A stretch of 64,000 nt of DNA from Lachnospiraceae bacterium. Lineage in GTDB: Bacteria; Bacillota; Clostridia; Lachnospirales; Lachnospiraceae. Numbering within the stretch: position 1 is the first letter of the stretch; each line of letters starts with the position of its first letter. The position numbers and the translations under genes are program-made. Of the stretch, positions 40,865 to 51,479 are shown piece after piece. The stretch is from contig JAJXRY010000001.1 of assembly GCA_021628825.1 (NCBI GenBank), positions 1,612,001-1,676,000 on the forward strand, given 5' to 3'. The notes beneath the pieces were generated by a model. The model ran no database searches, was not told where the DNA came from, and worked only from the letters and a program-made list of their open reading frames with translations.

Positions 40865-41022
40865 GATGTTTCCTCCACTATACATGAACAAGATGTTACA
40901 AACTTGTTACGTAATATGTGGATAATATTAACAAATGGTCTAATTCTTGTCAAGTTTGCGGGATTACCCATTCACTAAATTCGATCTTCGCTCCGCTCGC
41001 TCTCATTAAGTGTTCGGGTAGC

Positions 41023-41075
41023 GTTCGCACTAAGCTCAAACTTCGACTACGTCTCGTCTTTGCTAAGTGCTCTAC
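41023..41075. repeat. Dispersed repeat copy at the proC end
   Basis: GTTCGCACTAAGCTC at 41023-41037 and GCTAAGTGCTCTAC at 41062-41075 recur in the same order and orientation at 56802-56816 and 56828-56841 beside dinB, with different spacing. The copy here overlaps the last codons of proC. Confidence 0.65.
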
Positions 41076-41856
41076 ATCTTTCCACGCAGGCAGATACCGC
41101 ATGCATCACGCTGCTGCGGAATCCGCGGTCCTCCAGAACCTGTACGGCTTCGATGGTTGTTCCACCCGGAGAACATACCATATCCTTCAGCTCTCCCGGA
41201 TGCTTCCCGGTTTCAAGTGCCAGGGCTGCGCTTCCCATAATGGACTGTGCAGCGAACCGGTAGGCCTGTGCTCTCGGCATTCCTGCCTGTACTGCTCCAT
41301 CTGCGAGTGCCTCCAGAAACAGGAACACATACGCCGGTGAGCTTCCGCTCACCCCGACCACGGCATCCATCAGCTTCTCGGGTACTTCCTCTGCCAGTCC
41401 GAAGCTCTGTAACAGAGAAAGACTCTGCTGCATCTCATCCCTCGTTACCAGCTCATTACAACACACCCCGGTGCATCCCATTCCGACAAGTGCCGGAGTA
41501 TTCGGCATACAGCGGACAAATTTTAAGCTTCTGCCAAACATCCTGCCAAGGCTGTCCATCGATACACCGGCAGCAATGCTGACAATCACTGTATCCTCTG
41601 AAACCGCATCCTTAATCTGCTCAACCACCCGGGGCAGAACCTGCGGCTTTACGGCAAGTACAAGAATCTCCGCAAAGTGTGCCACCTGAATATTATCCTC
41701 ACCTATCAGAATACCCCAGTTCCCGGAGGCATATTCTTTGGAAGCCTCACTTTTTGCACATCCCATAATGTCCTTGGCAGACACTACTTCTTTTTTAAGA
41801 ATGCCGCCAATCATTGCCTTTGCCATATTGCCAAGTCCGATAAATCCAAGCTTCAT
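41047..41856 (-). CDS. proC: Pyrroline-5-carboxylate reductase
   Basis: 269 residues, intact, starting MKLGFIGLGNMAKAMIGGIL (Rossmann fold, NADPH), then LVLAVKPQVLPRVVEQIKDA, VRCMPNTPALVGMGCTGVCC, and GSSPAYVFLFLEALADGAVQ with ETGKHPGELKDMVCSPGGTT. Last step of proline synthesis. The start at 41856 is preferred over upstream in-frame starts for its family match. Confidence 0.95.
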   Translation of the reverse strand: MKLGFIGLGNMAKAMIGGILKKEVVSAKDIMGCAKSEASKEYASGNWGILIGEDNIQVAHFAEILVLAVKPQVLPRVVEQIKDAVSEDTVIVSIAAGVSMDSLGRMFGRSLKFVRCMPNTPALVGMGCTGVCCNELVTRDEMQQSLSLLQSFGLAEEVPEKLMDAVVGVSGSSPAYVFLFLEALADGAVQAGMPRAQAYRFAAQSIMGSAALALETGKHPGELKDMVCSPGGTTIEAVQVLEDRGFRSSVMHAVSACVERCRALSKDET

Positions 41857-42061
41857 GTCAATCCCTTCTTTCCACTTATATATTATCATTTATATGTCAT
41901 ATTTTTTTATCTTATTTTTGATAATCCGTGTGTAAACCACATGTTCATGATTCACGCTTTTTATTCTGTCTTCTGCATTTTACTCATGTATGACAAATTT
42001 TGCATAATCTCACATGCCTGTGTTTCTCACTCTTACTCTGTCTTAGCCAAATGCAGATTCC

Positions 42062-42908
42062 TCAAACAGCCACCTCGTACATCAAAAGAGCCGCTGCCAC
42101 AGCCGCATTCAGCGATTCCAGCTTCCCCTGCATGGGAATCCGTATGTATTCATCTGCCAGCGCCGCTGTCTCTTCCTTTAATCCGTTTCCCTCGTTTCCG
42201 ATCAGAAAGGCCGCCCCTTCTGCATAGTCCGGTTCCCGGTAGGATTTCGTTCCTTTGAGGTGTGCCGCATAGACACGGATCCCTGTCTTCTGCAGCTGTC
42301 CTATGGTCTGTGTAAGATCCCCGGTATACAGGAACGGTACTCGGTAAAGGGATCCCATCGTGGAGCGGATGGTCTTCGGATTATAAATATCTACGGTTCC
42401 TTTACTCATCAGGATCCCATCAACTCCGGCCCCCTCTCCGGTACGGATCATGGTTCCCAGGTTCCCCGGATCCTGAATGTCCTCAAGGATAAGGAACAAT
42501 GGTCTTTTCCCTTCCTGGGCCTTCCGTTCGCCTGCTCCCCTAAGAAGATCAGACAGGTCATAGGTCATCTTTTTCCATCAGGAAAAAAATCCCCTGAGGG
42601 GTCTGGGTATCCGACAGCTTCCGGAATACCTCCTCCGTCACGGTTTCCACAACAGTTCCCTGTTTCTGACAGGTCATGAGCTTTTCGTAAATTCCTGATA
42701 ATTTATCAAGAGGAGCCTTTCGATAAGACTCCTCCATTCTCTGCCAGACATCCTCCCGGCAGTATATTTCCCTGATTTTTGAAAGCGGTGCTTCCTCAAA
42801 CATCTTGAATCCTTCCGCTACGAAAAGCCCTTCCTCGTTCCGTGTCCGGCTCTTTTCCTTTAGCTGGATCGCATGCCTGATCCGCCCGTTATTCAGACTT
42901 GTAATCAT
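42062..42908 (-). CDS. TrmH/SpoU-family RNA methyltransferase (one frameshift)
   Basis: About 282 residues: MITSLNNGRIRHAIQLKEKS, GLFVAEGFKMFEEAPLSKIR, FLILEDIQDPGNLGTMIRTG, NPKTIRSTMGSLYRVPFLY, AAFLIGNEGNGLKEETAALA and IRIPMQGKLESLNAAVAAAL. These are the substrate-binding N-domain and the three SPOUT motifs that bind SAM in a knot and methylate a ribose 2'-OH in rRNA or tRNA. An extra A near 42570 splits it. RlmB- or TsnR-like; exact target unknown. Confidence 0.9.
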
Positions 42909-42972
42909 AAAACTTCCTTTCGCAGTTACTGTTCACTCATATCTCGCTCCAGTAACGATTCGCAGGCTCATT

Positions 42973-43948
42973 TTACTGGGAAAGCAGACGGCTTACCTGA
43001 TACTGGTATTCCGGAATTTCCTTCTGCATATTTAATGCTTCCTCAATATCAAAATCCTGGAACTCGCCATGACGATAGCCTACGACACGGTTGGTCTTTC
43101 CTTCGCAGAGGATATCTGCCGCATAAGCACCCATAATGGAGGCGTAGAAACGATCCTTACAGGTCGGGGATCCGCCACGCTGCATGTAGCCCTAAGATGG
43201 TTGCTCTGGTTTCCATTCCGGTTGCAGCCTCGATACGGCGCGCCATGGAAGTCGAATGGCCGATTCCTTCGGCATTGATGATGATATGGTGCTTCTTGCC
43301 GCGCTTACGGCTGTTAATAATATTGTTGATGAGTGCCTGCTCGTTGTAATCGTACTTCTCGGGAAGCAGGATATCCTCGGCACCGTTGGCAATACCGCAC
43401 CACAGAGCGATATAACCGGCGTTACGTCCCATTACCTCGATGATACTGCATCGCTCATGGGAGGAAGAGGTATCACGTACCTTATCAATGGCCTGCATCG
43501 CCGTATTAATTGCGGTATCAAATCCGATGGTATAGTCGGTACATGCAATATCAAGGTCGATGGTTCCCGGAAGTCCGACCGTGTTGATTCCATGTCTGGA
43601 AAGTGCCTGGGCACCACGGTAAGAGCCGTCACCGCCAATGACTACCAGTCCGTCAATTTCATGCTTCCGGCAGATCTCTGCTGCCTGCTCCTGAACCTCT
43701 TCCTGTTTAAACTCAAGGCATCTGGCTGTTCCGAGAATGGTTCCGCCACGCTGGATGGTATCAGAAACATCCTTCTTCTCCATCTCCACAATTTCTTCAT
43801 TCAGAAGTCCCTGATAGCCCTTCTTGATTCCTTTTACTTTAACACCATTGCAGAGTGCCTTACGCACCACTGCACGGATCGCTGCGTTCATACCGGGTGC
43901 ATCGCCACCGCTTGTAAGCACTCCGATTGTATTAATGTGATTAGCCAT
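42973..43948 (-). CDS. pfkA: 6-phosphofructokinase (one frameshift)
   Basis: About 324 residues: IGVLTSGGDAPGMNAAIRAV, GLVVIGGDGSYRGAQALSRH, GLPGTIDLDIACTDYTIGFD, RCSIIEVMGRNAGYIALWCG, AEGIGHSTSMARRIEAATGM and, after removing one G near 43190, ILGYMQRGGSPTCKDR. It phosphorylates fructose 6-phosphate with ATP. The usual TIDND is TIDLD here, keeping both Asp residues. Confidence 0.93.
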
Positions 43949-44133
43949 AACTCTCCGTTCCTTTCCATGCGGCAGCTCCTGCCGCCATTTTCTATATTGG
44001 TAATTGTTTCGTAACAGATCCGTCCTTCACCGTTACGATGTTTCCTTAATTCTGCCTCTCATATTCCGAACCCCGGTTAAAAGCTCCGGAACAGTTTTAT
44101 TGTACTGGTTTTCCTTTCCATTTTCAATCTTTT

Positions 44134-47100
44134 TTATACTTCTTTGCGGATATCCCATGCAATTTTAATATTGTCTTCCCCATACTTTGCACAAAGCTGC
44201 GCCTTCAGCTCTTCACCGGCCTGCACACTGCAGCTTGGAGGAAGCTTTTTCATTGCCTTTGCTTCTTCAATATAAATCACCACGCTGTCATGCCCGTCTG
44301 AGGTCTGCAGGGTCTGCAGCAGTTCATTGGAAGAAGCCTGATAAGCCTCCATCGTCGGGAATTTAATCCACAGCTTCTTCGGAATCTCGTCAAAAGCAGT
44401 AATTCCCTCACAGATCACCTTGCCATCGCGATCCTCCTCCAGGGAAACATGTCCCTTAATAAAGACCTTATTATCCTCCAAAAAGCTTTTATGCTGTTCT
44501 TCTCATAATCTCTCGGGAAAACGATAACCTCTACCGTTCCGACCAGATCCTCAATCTGCAGAAACGCCATGATTTTTATCATTTTTTTCGTATATTTAAT
44601 CTTCTTATTAGAAATGATTCCACCGATCGTACAGGGCGCATTGTCCCTCACTCTCGTTTCACCGGATTCCTCTTCCAGTACAAAAATCCGCAGTCGTATT
44701 CGTGATGCCTCTTCTTCACTGATCCTCAAACTCCTCTAACGGATGGCCGCTGACATAGATCCCAAGCACTTCCTTCTCAAAAGCAAGAATCATATCCTTG
44801 GAATACTCACCGACATCCGGAAGCTGGACATCATAGCTGGATTTCTCTGATTCGTCCACAATATCAAACAGACTTATCTGCCCTGCCATATTATTCTTCC
44901 GGTCATGTACGATGTGATCCATGATCTGCACATAGGCACTCATAAACTGCTTCCGTGTTCCGCCAAGGCTGTCAAGCGCGCCTGCCTTGATAAAGTTTTC
45001 AATCGCCTTTTTGTTGATATCTTTATCTGCCATACGGGTGATGAAATCCTGCAGATTCGTGTAGGCGCCACGTTCCTTCCGTTCGTTCACCACCGCATCA
45101 ATCACAGGACGTCCAACACTTTTGATGGCAGTCAGTGCATAACGGATACTGTTGCCGTTTACGGAAAAGCCGCTTTCTCCCTGATTGATGTCAGGCGGCA
45201 GGATCGTAATACCCATACTCCGGCAGACCATAATATATTCTGCCACTTTTCCGGATTATCAATCACGGAAGTCATCAGGGCTGCCATAAATTCTACCGGA
45301 TAATAATATTTCAGGTATGCGGTCTGGTAGGAAACCACCGCATAGCATGCCGCATGGGACTTATTGAACGCATATTTCGCAAAATCCATCATTTCATCAT
45401 AAATCTTCGAGGCGACATTCTCCGGGATGCCGTTTGCCACACATCCGGGCACGCCCTCCTCCGGATTTCCATAGACGAAATTCGCCCTCTCCTTTTCCAT
45501 CACGGCCTGCTTTTTCTTACTCATGGCACGGCGCACGAGATCGCTTCGCCCAAGGGTATAGCCACCCAGATCACGTACGATCTGCATTACCTGCTCCTGA
45601 TAAACAATACAGCCGTAGGTCGGTGACAGAATCGGCTCAAGCTGTGGACACAGATAGGTAACCGTTCCAAAATTGCTCTTTCCCTTAATATACTTCGGGA
45701 TAAAGTCCATCGGCCCCGGGCGGTACAGGGAAATCCCGGCAATAATGTCTTCAAGGTTCTGTGGCTTCAGTTCCTTCATGAAGTTCTTCATTCCGGCACT
45801 TTCCAGCTGGAACACGCCGTCTGTTTTGCCGGTTCCGATGGATGCCAGAACCTTTTTATCATCAAAATCAATCTGATCGAGATTAATCTCTTTTCCGGTA
45901 CTCTGCTTCACAAGCTTCACGGCATCACGCAACACTGTAAGAGTTCGTAGTCCCAGGAAGTCCATCTTCAGAAGTCCGAGCTCTTCGATCGTCGTCATCG
46001 TAAACTGGGTTGTAATGGAACCATCGGCGCCCCTTGACAGCGGCACAAGATCCTCCGCCGGACGGGAACAGATGACTACACCCGCCGCATGCATGGAGGT
46101 ATGTCTCGGAAGCCCCTCAAGACGACGGCTCATGTCGATCAGCTCCTTCACCTGCTCATCGGTTTCGTAGAGCTTGCGCATGTCCGGATTCATCTGAAGC
46201 GCTTTATCAATCGTGATATTTAATTCATTCGGGATCATCTTGGCAAGGGAATCCACATAGGCATAGGGCAGATCCATCACCCTGCCCACATCCCGGATCA
46301 CGCCCTTTGCCGCCAGGGTACCAAAGGTAACGATCTGTACCACCTTTTCCTGCCCATACTTACGCCCTACATAATCGATAACCTCCTGCCGCCGTTCGAA
46401 GCAGAAGTCAATATCAATATCCGGCATGGATACACGTTCCGGATTTAAAAAACGCTCAAACAGCAGATTATAACGGATCGGGTCAATATTGGTAATCTTA
46501 AGGCAATAGGAAACAATACTTCCTGCCGCCGATCCTCGTCCGGGTCCTACCATGATGCCGTTCTGCTTAGCATAATTGATAAAGTCCCAGACAATCAGAA
46601 AGTAATCCACATATCCCATTGTCTGAATGACATTCAGCTCATAATCAAGGCGTTCCTTCAACGTCTGTCCGGTCTCTCCGGCAGGTGCATTTTCATCCCC
46701 ATACCTCTCCTTCAGACCGTCGTAACACAATTTATTCAGGTAAGTCCAGGAATTATACCCCTCCGGCACATCGAATTTCGGCAGCTTCGTCACTCCGAAT
46801 TCAATCTCCACATGGCACCGGTCCGCAATCCGCTGGGTATTTTCAACTGCCTCCCACGCATAGGGAAACAGTCCCTTCATCTCTTCTTCACTCTTCACAT
46901 AATACTGACCACCCTCATAACGCATGCGGTCTTCATCCGATAATTTCTTTCCGGTCTGCAGACAAAGGAGGATATCATGCGGCTTCACGTCATCCGCATA
47001 GGTATAGTGCACGTCATTCGTTACGACCATCGGAATATCCAGTTCCCTGCTCATCTGTAAAAGTGTGGTATTGACTAATTTCTGCTCCGGCAGTCCGTGA

Positions 47101-47630
47101 TCCTGCAGCTCCAGGAAATAATTACCCTTTCCGAAGCAGTCCTGATATTTCAGTGCTGCCTTCTTTGCTTCATCCACAAGCCCCTTCTGGATATAACGCT
47201 GCACTTCCCCTGCAAGGCAGGCTGACAATGCAATGATTCCCTCATGGTACTCCTGCAGCAGCTCCATATCGACACGCGGCTTGTAATAATATCCTTCCGT
47301 AAATCCGCGGCTCACAATCTTCATCAGGTTCTCATAGCCCTTGTTATTCTCCGCAAGCAGCACCAGATGGTAATAGCGGTCCTCCCCGCCGGTCAGCTCT
47401 TTATCAAACCGGGAATTCGGTGCAACATAGACCTCACACCCAAGAATCGGATTAATGCCCTCTGCCTTGCATGCCTTATAAAAATCAATCACGCCATACA
47501 TGACTCCATGATCCGTGATTGCCGCACTGTCCATGCCAAGTTCTTTGACACGCTTCACATATTCTTTAATTTTATTGGATCCATCTAATAGGCTGTATTC
47601 AGTATGGACGTGCAGATGCGTAAATGCCAT
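44134..47630 (-). CDS. dnaE: DNA polymerase III subunit alpha (frameshifted)
   Basis: About 1165 residues. N-terminal PHP domain (FTHLHVHTEYSLLDGSNKIK), polymerase core with GPGRGSAAGSIVSYCLKITN and MPDIDIDFCFERRQEVIDYV (catalytic Asp), helix-hairpin-helix and an OB fold (IKIMAFLQIEDLVGTVEVIV). A missing A at 45246 splits VIDNPEKVAEYIMVCRSMGI; further shifts lie near 44722 and 44490. The replicative DnaE1 type. A repeat-rich leader precedes it. Confidence 0.95.
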
Positions 47631-47725
47631 GGTGTTCCTCCGGAATTTCTATGTACTATGTTCATGGTTGAATTTTCAACCCCATTTATAGAACTGTTGA
47701 TTCACAATGTAGTTAATCTCATGCC

Positions 47726-47804
47726 GTTTATTTCATGTGATTTATGTAGTTTATTTCATGTGGTTTATTTCACGCGGTTTATTTCATGTGGTTTATTTCA
47801 TGTA
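47726..47804. repeat. 14-bp tandem repeats
   Basis: GTTTATTTCATGTG at 47749-47762, then 47763-47776 (with CACGCG at the end), 47777-47790 and 47791-47804, four contiguous units, with a fifth at 47726 separated by nine bases. They lie about 100 bases upstream of dnaE. Confidence 0.85.
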
Positions 47805-47879
47805 GTTACAGTTTACCCTTTATGGGGAGGTGATGCAAGCAATGAATTTTTGATTTGTCCCTGTTCTTTCGTAACATAT

Positions 47880-48167
47880 GGGTACTATATGCCATATACG
47901 GCTTACATACCCTCTCTTTCCATGCGACTGGGTATATCGGGATTTTCTTACTCTGTATACCCTTCTTTCTCCAAGCTAATGGGTGCAGCAGGACTTTTTC
48001 ACTCTGTATACCCTTTTTTTCTCCAAGCTAATGGGTGTAGCAGGACTTTTTCACTCTGTATACCCTTCTTTCTCCAAGACACCGGGTATAGCAGGACTTT
48101 TTTACTCTATATACCCTTTCATCTCCCAACGACTGGGTATTACTAAAGAAAATGTACATCTATACCC
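47880..48167. repeat. Six evenly spaced 33-bp hairpin modules
   Basis: Modules occupy 47880-47912, 47930-47962, 47981-48013, 48033-48065, 48084-48116 and 48135-48167. Each is exactly 33 bases, starts GGGT and ends TACCC (three of them TATACCC), and all but the first gap are 18 or 19 bases (first 17). The four inner modules share AGCAGGACTTTTTCACTCTG-like interiors; the outer two keep only the ends. Inner spacers read TTCTTTCTCCAAGCTAAT with small changes, so the true unit is 51 bp. Confidence 0.85.
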
Positions 48168-48255
48168 AATACCACGCCAAACAAGCATAACACTATCCAT
48201 ACATACAAGACCATACAATACTGTATAAATATGATGCAGTATCACATAACACAAA

Positions 48256-48316
48256 AATAGAGTTAATACATAAGTTTGATTTTTGACAATTATCTCACTT
48301 ATACATTAACTCTATT
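48256..48316 (-). terminator. Inverted repeat downstream of metK
   Basis: AATAGAGTTAATACATAAG at 48256-48274 is inverted at 48298-48316 with two mismatches; on the minus strand ATTTTTGTG follows the stem. It fits a terminator of metK. A second short hairpin (GTAAAAC/GTTTTAC) lies at about 48356-48391, directly after the metK stop. Confidence 0.6.
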
Positions 48317-48396
48317 CTTTATTGCAGATATTTGTAACTATTCAGAACCCCATTCGTAAAACCGTTGCTTCGCAACTCAAGTTTTACTCAGGTGGA

Positions 48397-49578
48397 TTAT
48401 AAGTACTTCTTCAATACATCCACCTTATCAAGCTTCTCCCAGGGCAGATCCAGATCGTTACGTCCAAAGTGTCCGTAAGCAGCAGTCTGCTTGTAGATCG
48501 GACGGCGAAGATCCAGCATCTTGATGATTCCTGCCGGACGAAGGTCGAAGTTCTCACGAATTGCTTTAAGAAGCTCTTCATCAGAAACCTTTCCGGTTCC
48601 GAAAGTGTCAACCATGATGGAAGTAGGCTGTGCGACACCGATTGCGTAGGAAAGCTGGATTTCGCACTTGTCAGCAAGTCCTGCTGCAACAATGTTCTTC
48701 GCAACATAACGTGCTGCATAAGCTGCGGAACGGTCTACCTTTGTGCAGTCCTTTCCGGAGAAGGCACCGCCGCCGTGACGGGCATATCCGCCGTAGGTAT
48801 CTACGATAATCTTACGTCCAGTAAGTCCTGCATCACCGTGAGGTCCACCGATTACGAAACGTCCGGTCGGATTGATGAAGTACTTGGTATCCTCATCCAG
48901 TAATTCCTTCGGAAGAATCGGATCAAACACATACTTCTTAATATCTTCATGGATCTGCTCCTGTGTGACATCCTCATCATGCTGAGTAGAAAGAACAACA
49001 GCCTCAAGACGAAGCGGCTTTCCGTTTTCATCATACTCAACAGAAACCTGGCTCTTGCCGTCCGGTCTTAAATACTTTAAGGTTCCGTCCTTACGAACCT
49101 TGGTAAGCTGTAATGCCAGCTTGTGTGCCAAAGAAATCGGATAAGGCATATATTCTTCGGTTTCGTTGGTTGCATAACCAAACATCATACCCTGATCGCC
49201 GGCACCGGTATCTAAATCATCCTGAAGTTCTCCCTGCTTTGCTTCAAGGGCCTTATCAACACCCATTGCAATATCGGAAGACTGCTCGTCAATGGCTACT
49301 AAAACCGCACAGGTATTGCCGTCAAATCCATATTCAGACTTGGTGTAACCGATCTCCTTAACGGTATCACGGACAATCTTCTGAATATCGACATAAGCGT
49401 TTGTTGTAATCTCACCGGTTACTAATGCAAATCCGGTACATACTGCGGTTTCACATGCGACACGGCTCATCGGATCCTTTTCCATGCAGGCATCCAGGAT
49501 CGCATCGGAAATGGCATCGCATACCTTGTCGGGATGTCCTTCTGTTACAGATTCGGAAGTAAATAATCTTTTCTCCAT
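48397..49578 (-). CDS. metK: S-adenosylmethionine synthase
   Basis: 393 residues, intact: LFTSESVTEGHPDKVCDAIS, GAGDQGMMFGYATNETEEYM, FVIGGPHGDAGLTGRKIIVD, GGGAFSGKDCTKVDRSAAYA. The methionine- and ATP-binding signatures are complete. It forms SAM, the ligand of the riboswitch in its own leader. Good evidence that the break-free genes here are not rare by chance in slow-evolving, balanced sequence. Confidence 0.97.
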   Translation of the reverse strand: MEKRLFTSESVTEGHPDKVCDAISDAILDACMEKDPMSRVACETAVCTGFALVTGEITTNAYVDIQKIVRDTVKEIGYTKSEYGFDGNTCAVLVAIDEQSSDIAMGVDKALEAKQGELQDDLDTGAGDQGMMFGYATNETEEYMPYPISLAHKLALQLTKVRKDGTLKYLRPDGKSQVSVEYDENGKPLRLEAVVLSTQHDEDVTQEQIHEDIKKYVFDPILPKELLDEDTKYFINPTGRFVIGGPHGDAGLTGRKIIVDTYGGYARHGGGAFSGKDCTKVDRSAAYAARYVAKNIVAAGLADKCEIQLSYAIGVAQPTSIMVDTFGTGKVSDEELLKAIRENFDLRPAGIIKMLDLRRPIYKQTAAYGHFGRNDLDLPWEKLDKVDVLKKYL

Positions 49579-49607
49579 TTGGTTTCTCCTTTTTGTTTGA
49601 TTGGAAT

Positions 49608-49767
49608 AAAAAAATCCGCTTAACTAAGCGGACCTGACACACGATAATCAAATCCTCTTATTGTTCGATCGCCATTAGGCTCGCTGCTCGCTCAGGTAGG
49701 CACCTTCCTTATCAGGGGTTGCCGTGGCTTCATAGGTCCTATGTACCTCCACCACTCTGAATAAGAG
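49608..49767 (-). promoter_or_regulatory. SAM-I (S-box) riboswitch with terminator
   Basis: On the minus strand the leader begins CTCTTATTCAGAGTGGTGGA (P1 and kink-turn region), has TATGAAGCCACGGCAACC, the conserved SAM-binding core, and AAGGTGCCTACCTGAGCGAG, and closes with AATAAGAG pairing to the start. Downstream TCCGCTTAACTAAGCGGA (49615-49632), a perfect 18-base palindrome followed by T7, is the terminator. SAM binding should end transcription ahead of metK. Confidence 0.93.
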
Positions 49768-49910
49768 ATTCATCACAATATTGAATTTTTCATATCTGAA
49801 CATAGGCTACACCATCCCGGATACTTTGTCAATGAAAAAAACATTGTATTTGCGATAACTTTTATCATCCCGATAAATTGTCACACATTTGGTTATATCC
49901 CGCCTGTTTA

Positions 49911-49940
49911 TTGACATAACTCCTTCATTTGTCTTATAAT
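49911..49940 (+). promoter_or_regulatory. Sigma-A-type promoter of the HD-GYP gene
   Basis: TTGACA at 49911-49916 and TATAAT at 49935-49940, both exact consensus, spaced 18 bases, 33 bases ahead of the start codon. Confidence 0.75.
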
Positions 49941-49973
49941 AAAAGAAGCGTTGGGGCGCTTTCAGGGGGACAT

Positions 49974-51052
49974 ATGAAACGAGTCAATACATCCGATCTC
50001 GTTCCCGGCATGGTTACTGCCGAGGACGTATACAATTTCAATAATCAGCTTATTTTACCTCGTGGAATCATTCTGACGGATTCTACGATTACGAAGCTTG
50101 CCTTTTATTCGGTTCTTACCGTGCGCGTAGAAGATCAGCTTGTGGTACAGTCTACCCAGACGGATGACTACACCACGTCCTATGCGGACAGGATCAAGCA
50201 CAGTCCTGAATTTACCAGATTCCGCACAGAATTTGAAAATGATGTAGATTCCTTCCGAAGCGTCATGAACGATGTCGTTGAAAAGGGATCTCCTTTGGAT
50301 GTCAATAAATTAATGAACCATACCCTGAACATTCTGGACCTTGCGGCAACCACACCAAATGTTTTCGATATGCTGCACTGTATGCGCGAATACGATGACG
50401 AAACCTATGTGCACAGTATGAATGTAGCACTGATCTGTAACATTTTTGCCCGTTGGCTGCGTATGAGTGAAGAGGAAATCGTGAAGGCTACGACAAGCGG
50501 TCTTCTCCATGATATTGGTAAAATCAAGATTCCGGAAAGCATTCTGAAGAAGCCGGACAAGCTCACCAAACAGGAATTTAACATTATTAAACGTCATCCA
50601 CAGGAAGGTTACCGGCTTTTACTTGACTCCAAGCTCGATCAGGACGTATTAAATGCCATATTAATGCACCATGAACGATGTGACGGAAGCGGTTATCCCT
50701 TGGGTCTTATGGCAAACCAGATCGGAATCTATGCCAAAATGGTTGCCATTGCCGATGTTTATGATGCAACCACCTCTGCCAGAGTTTACCGCGGCCCCTT
50801 ATGCCCGTTCTCTGCAATTTCCATTTTCGAAGAGGAAGGTTTGCAAAAATACGATCCCAGGTTTGTCATGACTTTCCTGGAAAATGTAGTAAATACCTAT
50901 CTGCTCAATAACGTCCGTCTCACCAACGGAACTGTCGGAACTGTTGTTTTTTTATTCATAAGGATAAGCTTTCTTCGCCGACGGTCCGGACTGCCGGCGG
51001 TTTTGTAGACCTGAGCACACAGTCCAATCTGCAGATTGAGGCACTGATTTAA
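49974..51052 (+). CDS. HD-GYP domain phosphodiesterase (one frameshift)
   Basis: About 360 residues from ATG 49974 (AGGGGG ahead): MKRVNTSDLVPGMVTAEDVY, then VHSMNVALICNIFARWLRMS, GLLHDIGKIKIPESILKKPD (HD) and ILMHHERCDGSGYPLGLMAN (GYP box), ending STQSNLQIEALI. All metal ligands and the GYP signature are present, so it probably cleaves cyclic di-GMP or a related cyclic dinucleotide. An extra T near 50950 shifts the tail. The stop overlaps a convergent small gene. Confidence 0.9.
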
Positions 51053-51274
51053 CGCACCAGACCCGCGTTGCTCCTGTACTCTTCATTGAGTTCACGCAGT
51101 TCCTTTTCTCCATTGATATACGGCTCATAAAAAGGAGTCTACGATGCCGCCACCCAGGTTATCACATCCGTTGCAAAAATCGCAGGCACCGCCACACTGG
51201 CTAAGCCCTTCCTGCACGATGCGGATCCGCTCTTCTTTTGTTGTGTCCTTTATTAAGATACTTCTTATTTCCAT
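51049..51274 (-). CDS. Small cysteine-rich protein (one frameshift)
   Basis: About 74 residues: MEIRSILIKDTTKEERIRIV, QEGLSQCGGACDFCNGCDNL, then, after removing a base in the A5 run near 51130, YEPYINGEKELRELNEEYRS. The cluster CxxxCxxCxxC could bind a metal or iron-sulfur cluster. It overlaps the end of the HD-GYP gene on the other strand. It resembles an uncharacterised Lachnospiraceae family. Confidence 0.6.
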
Positions 51275-51479
51275 TATTGAGTTCCACCTTTCCTATATTC
51301 ATATGTTAATCATTAAGAACTTCATATGTTAAACCAGCGTTTCATAACTAACGATTTGCACATCTCTGAACGCTTATTTTTTGTCAGACTCATTATTCTA
51401 CTATTTTTTTATCTATCACATCATTTTTTTATGTTAAAATAAATAAGAAATTGAAAAATACAGTGTAAGGGAGAAACTT

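Noticed and set aside
43256..44014. Long plus-strand open frame of 252 residues
   Set aside because: It is antisense to pfkA, which has all family motifs; no independent signature.
44134..47630. Programmed frameshifting in dnaE
   Set aside because: Three shifts at different sites and the same error type in many other genes make errors far more likely.
47604..48146. Plus-strand open frame with 17-residue repeats as a real repeat protein
   Set aside because: The 51-bp period keeps any frame open by chance of repetition; there is no plausible start with ribosome binding site, and the unit length slips (50 to 52 bp).
47880..48167. CRISPR array
   Set aside because: The 'spacers' are themselves near-identical, the repeats diverge inside, and no cas gene is present.
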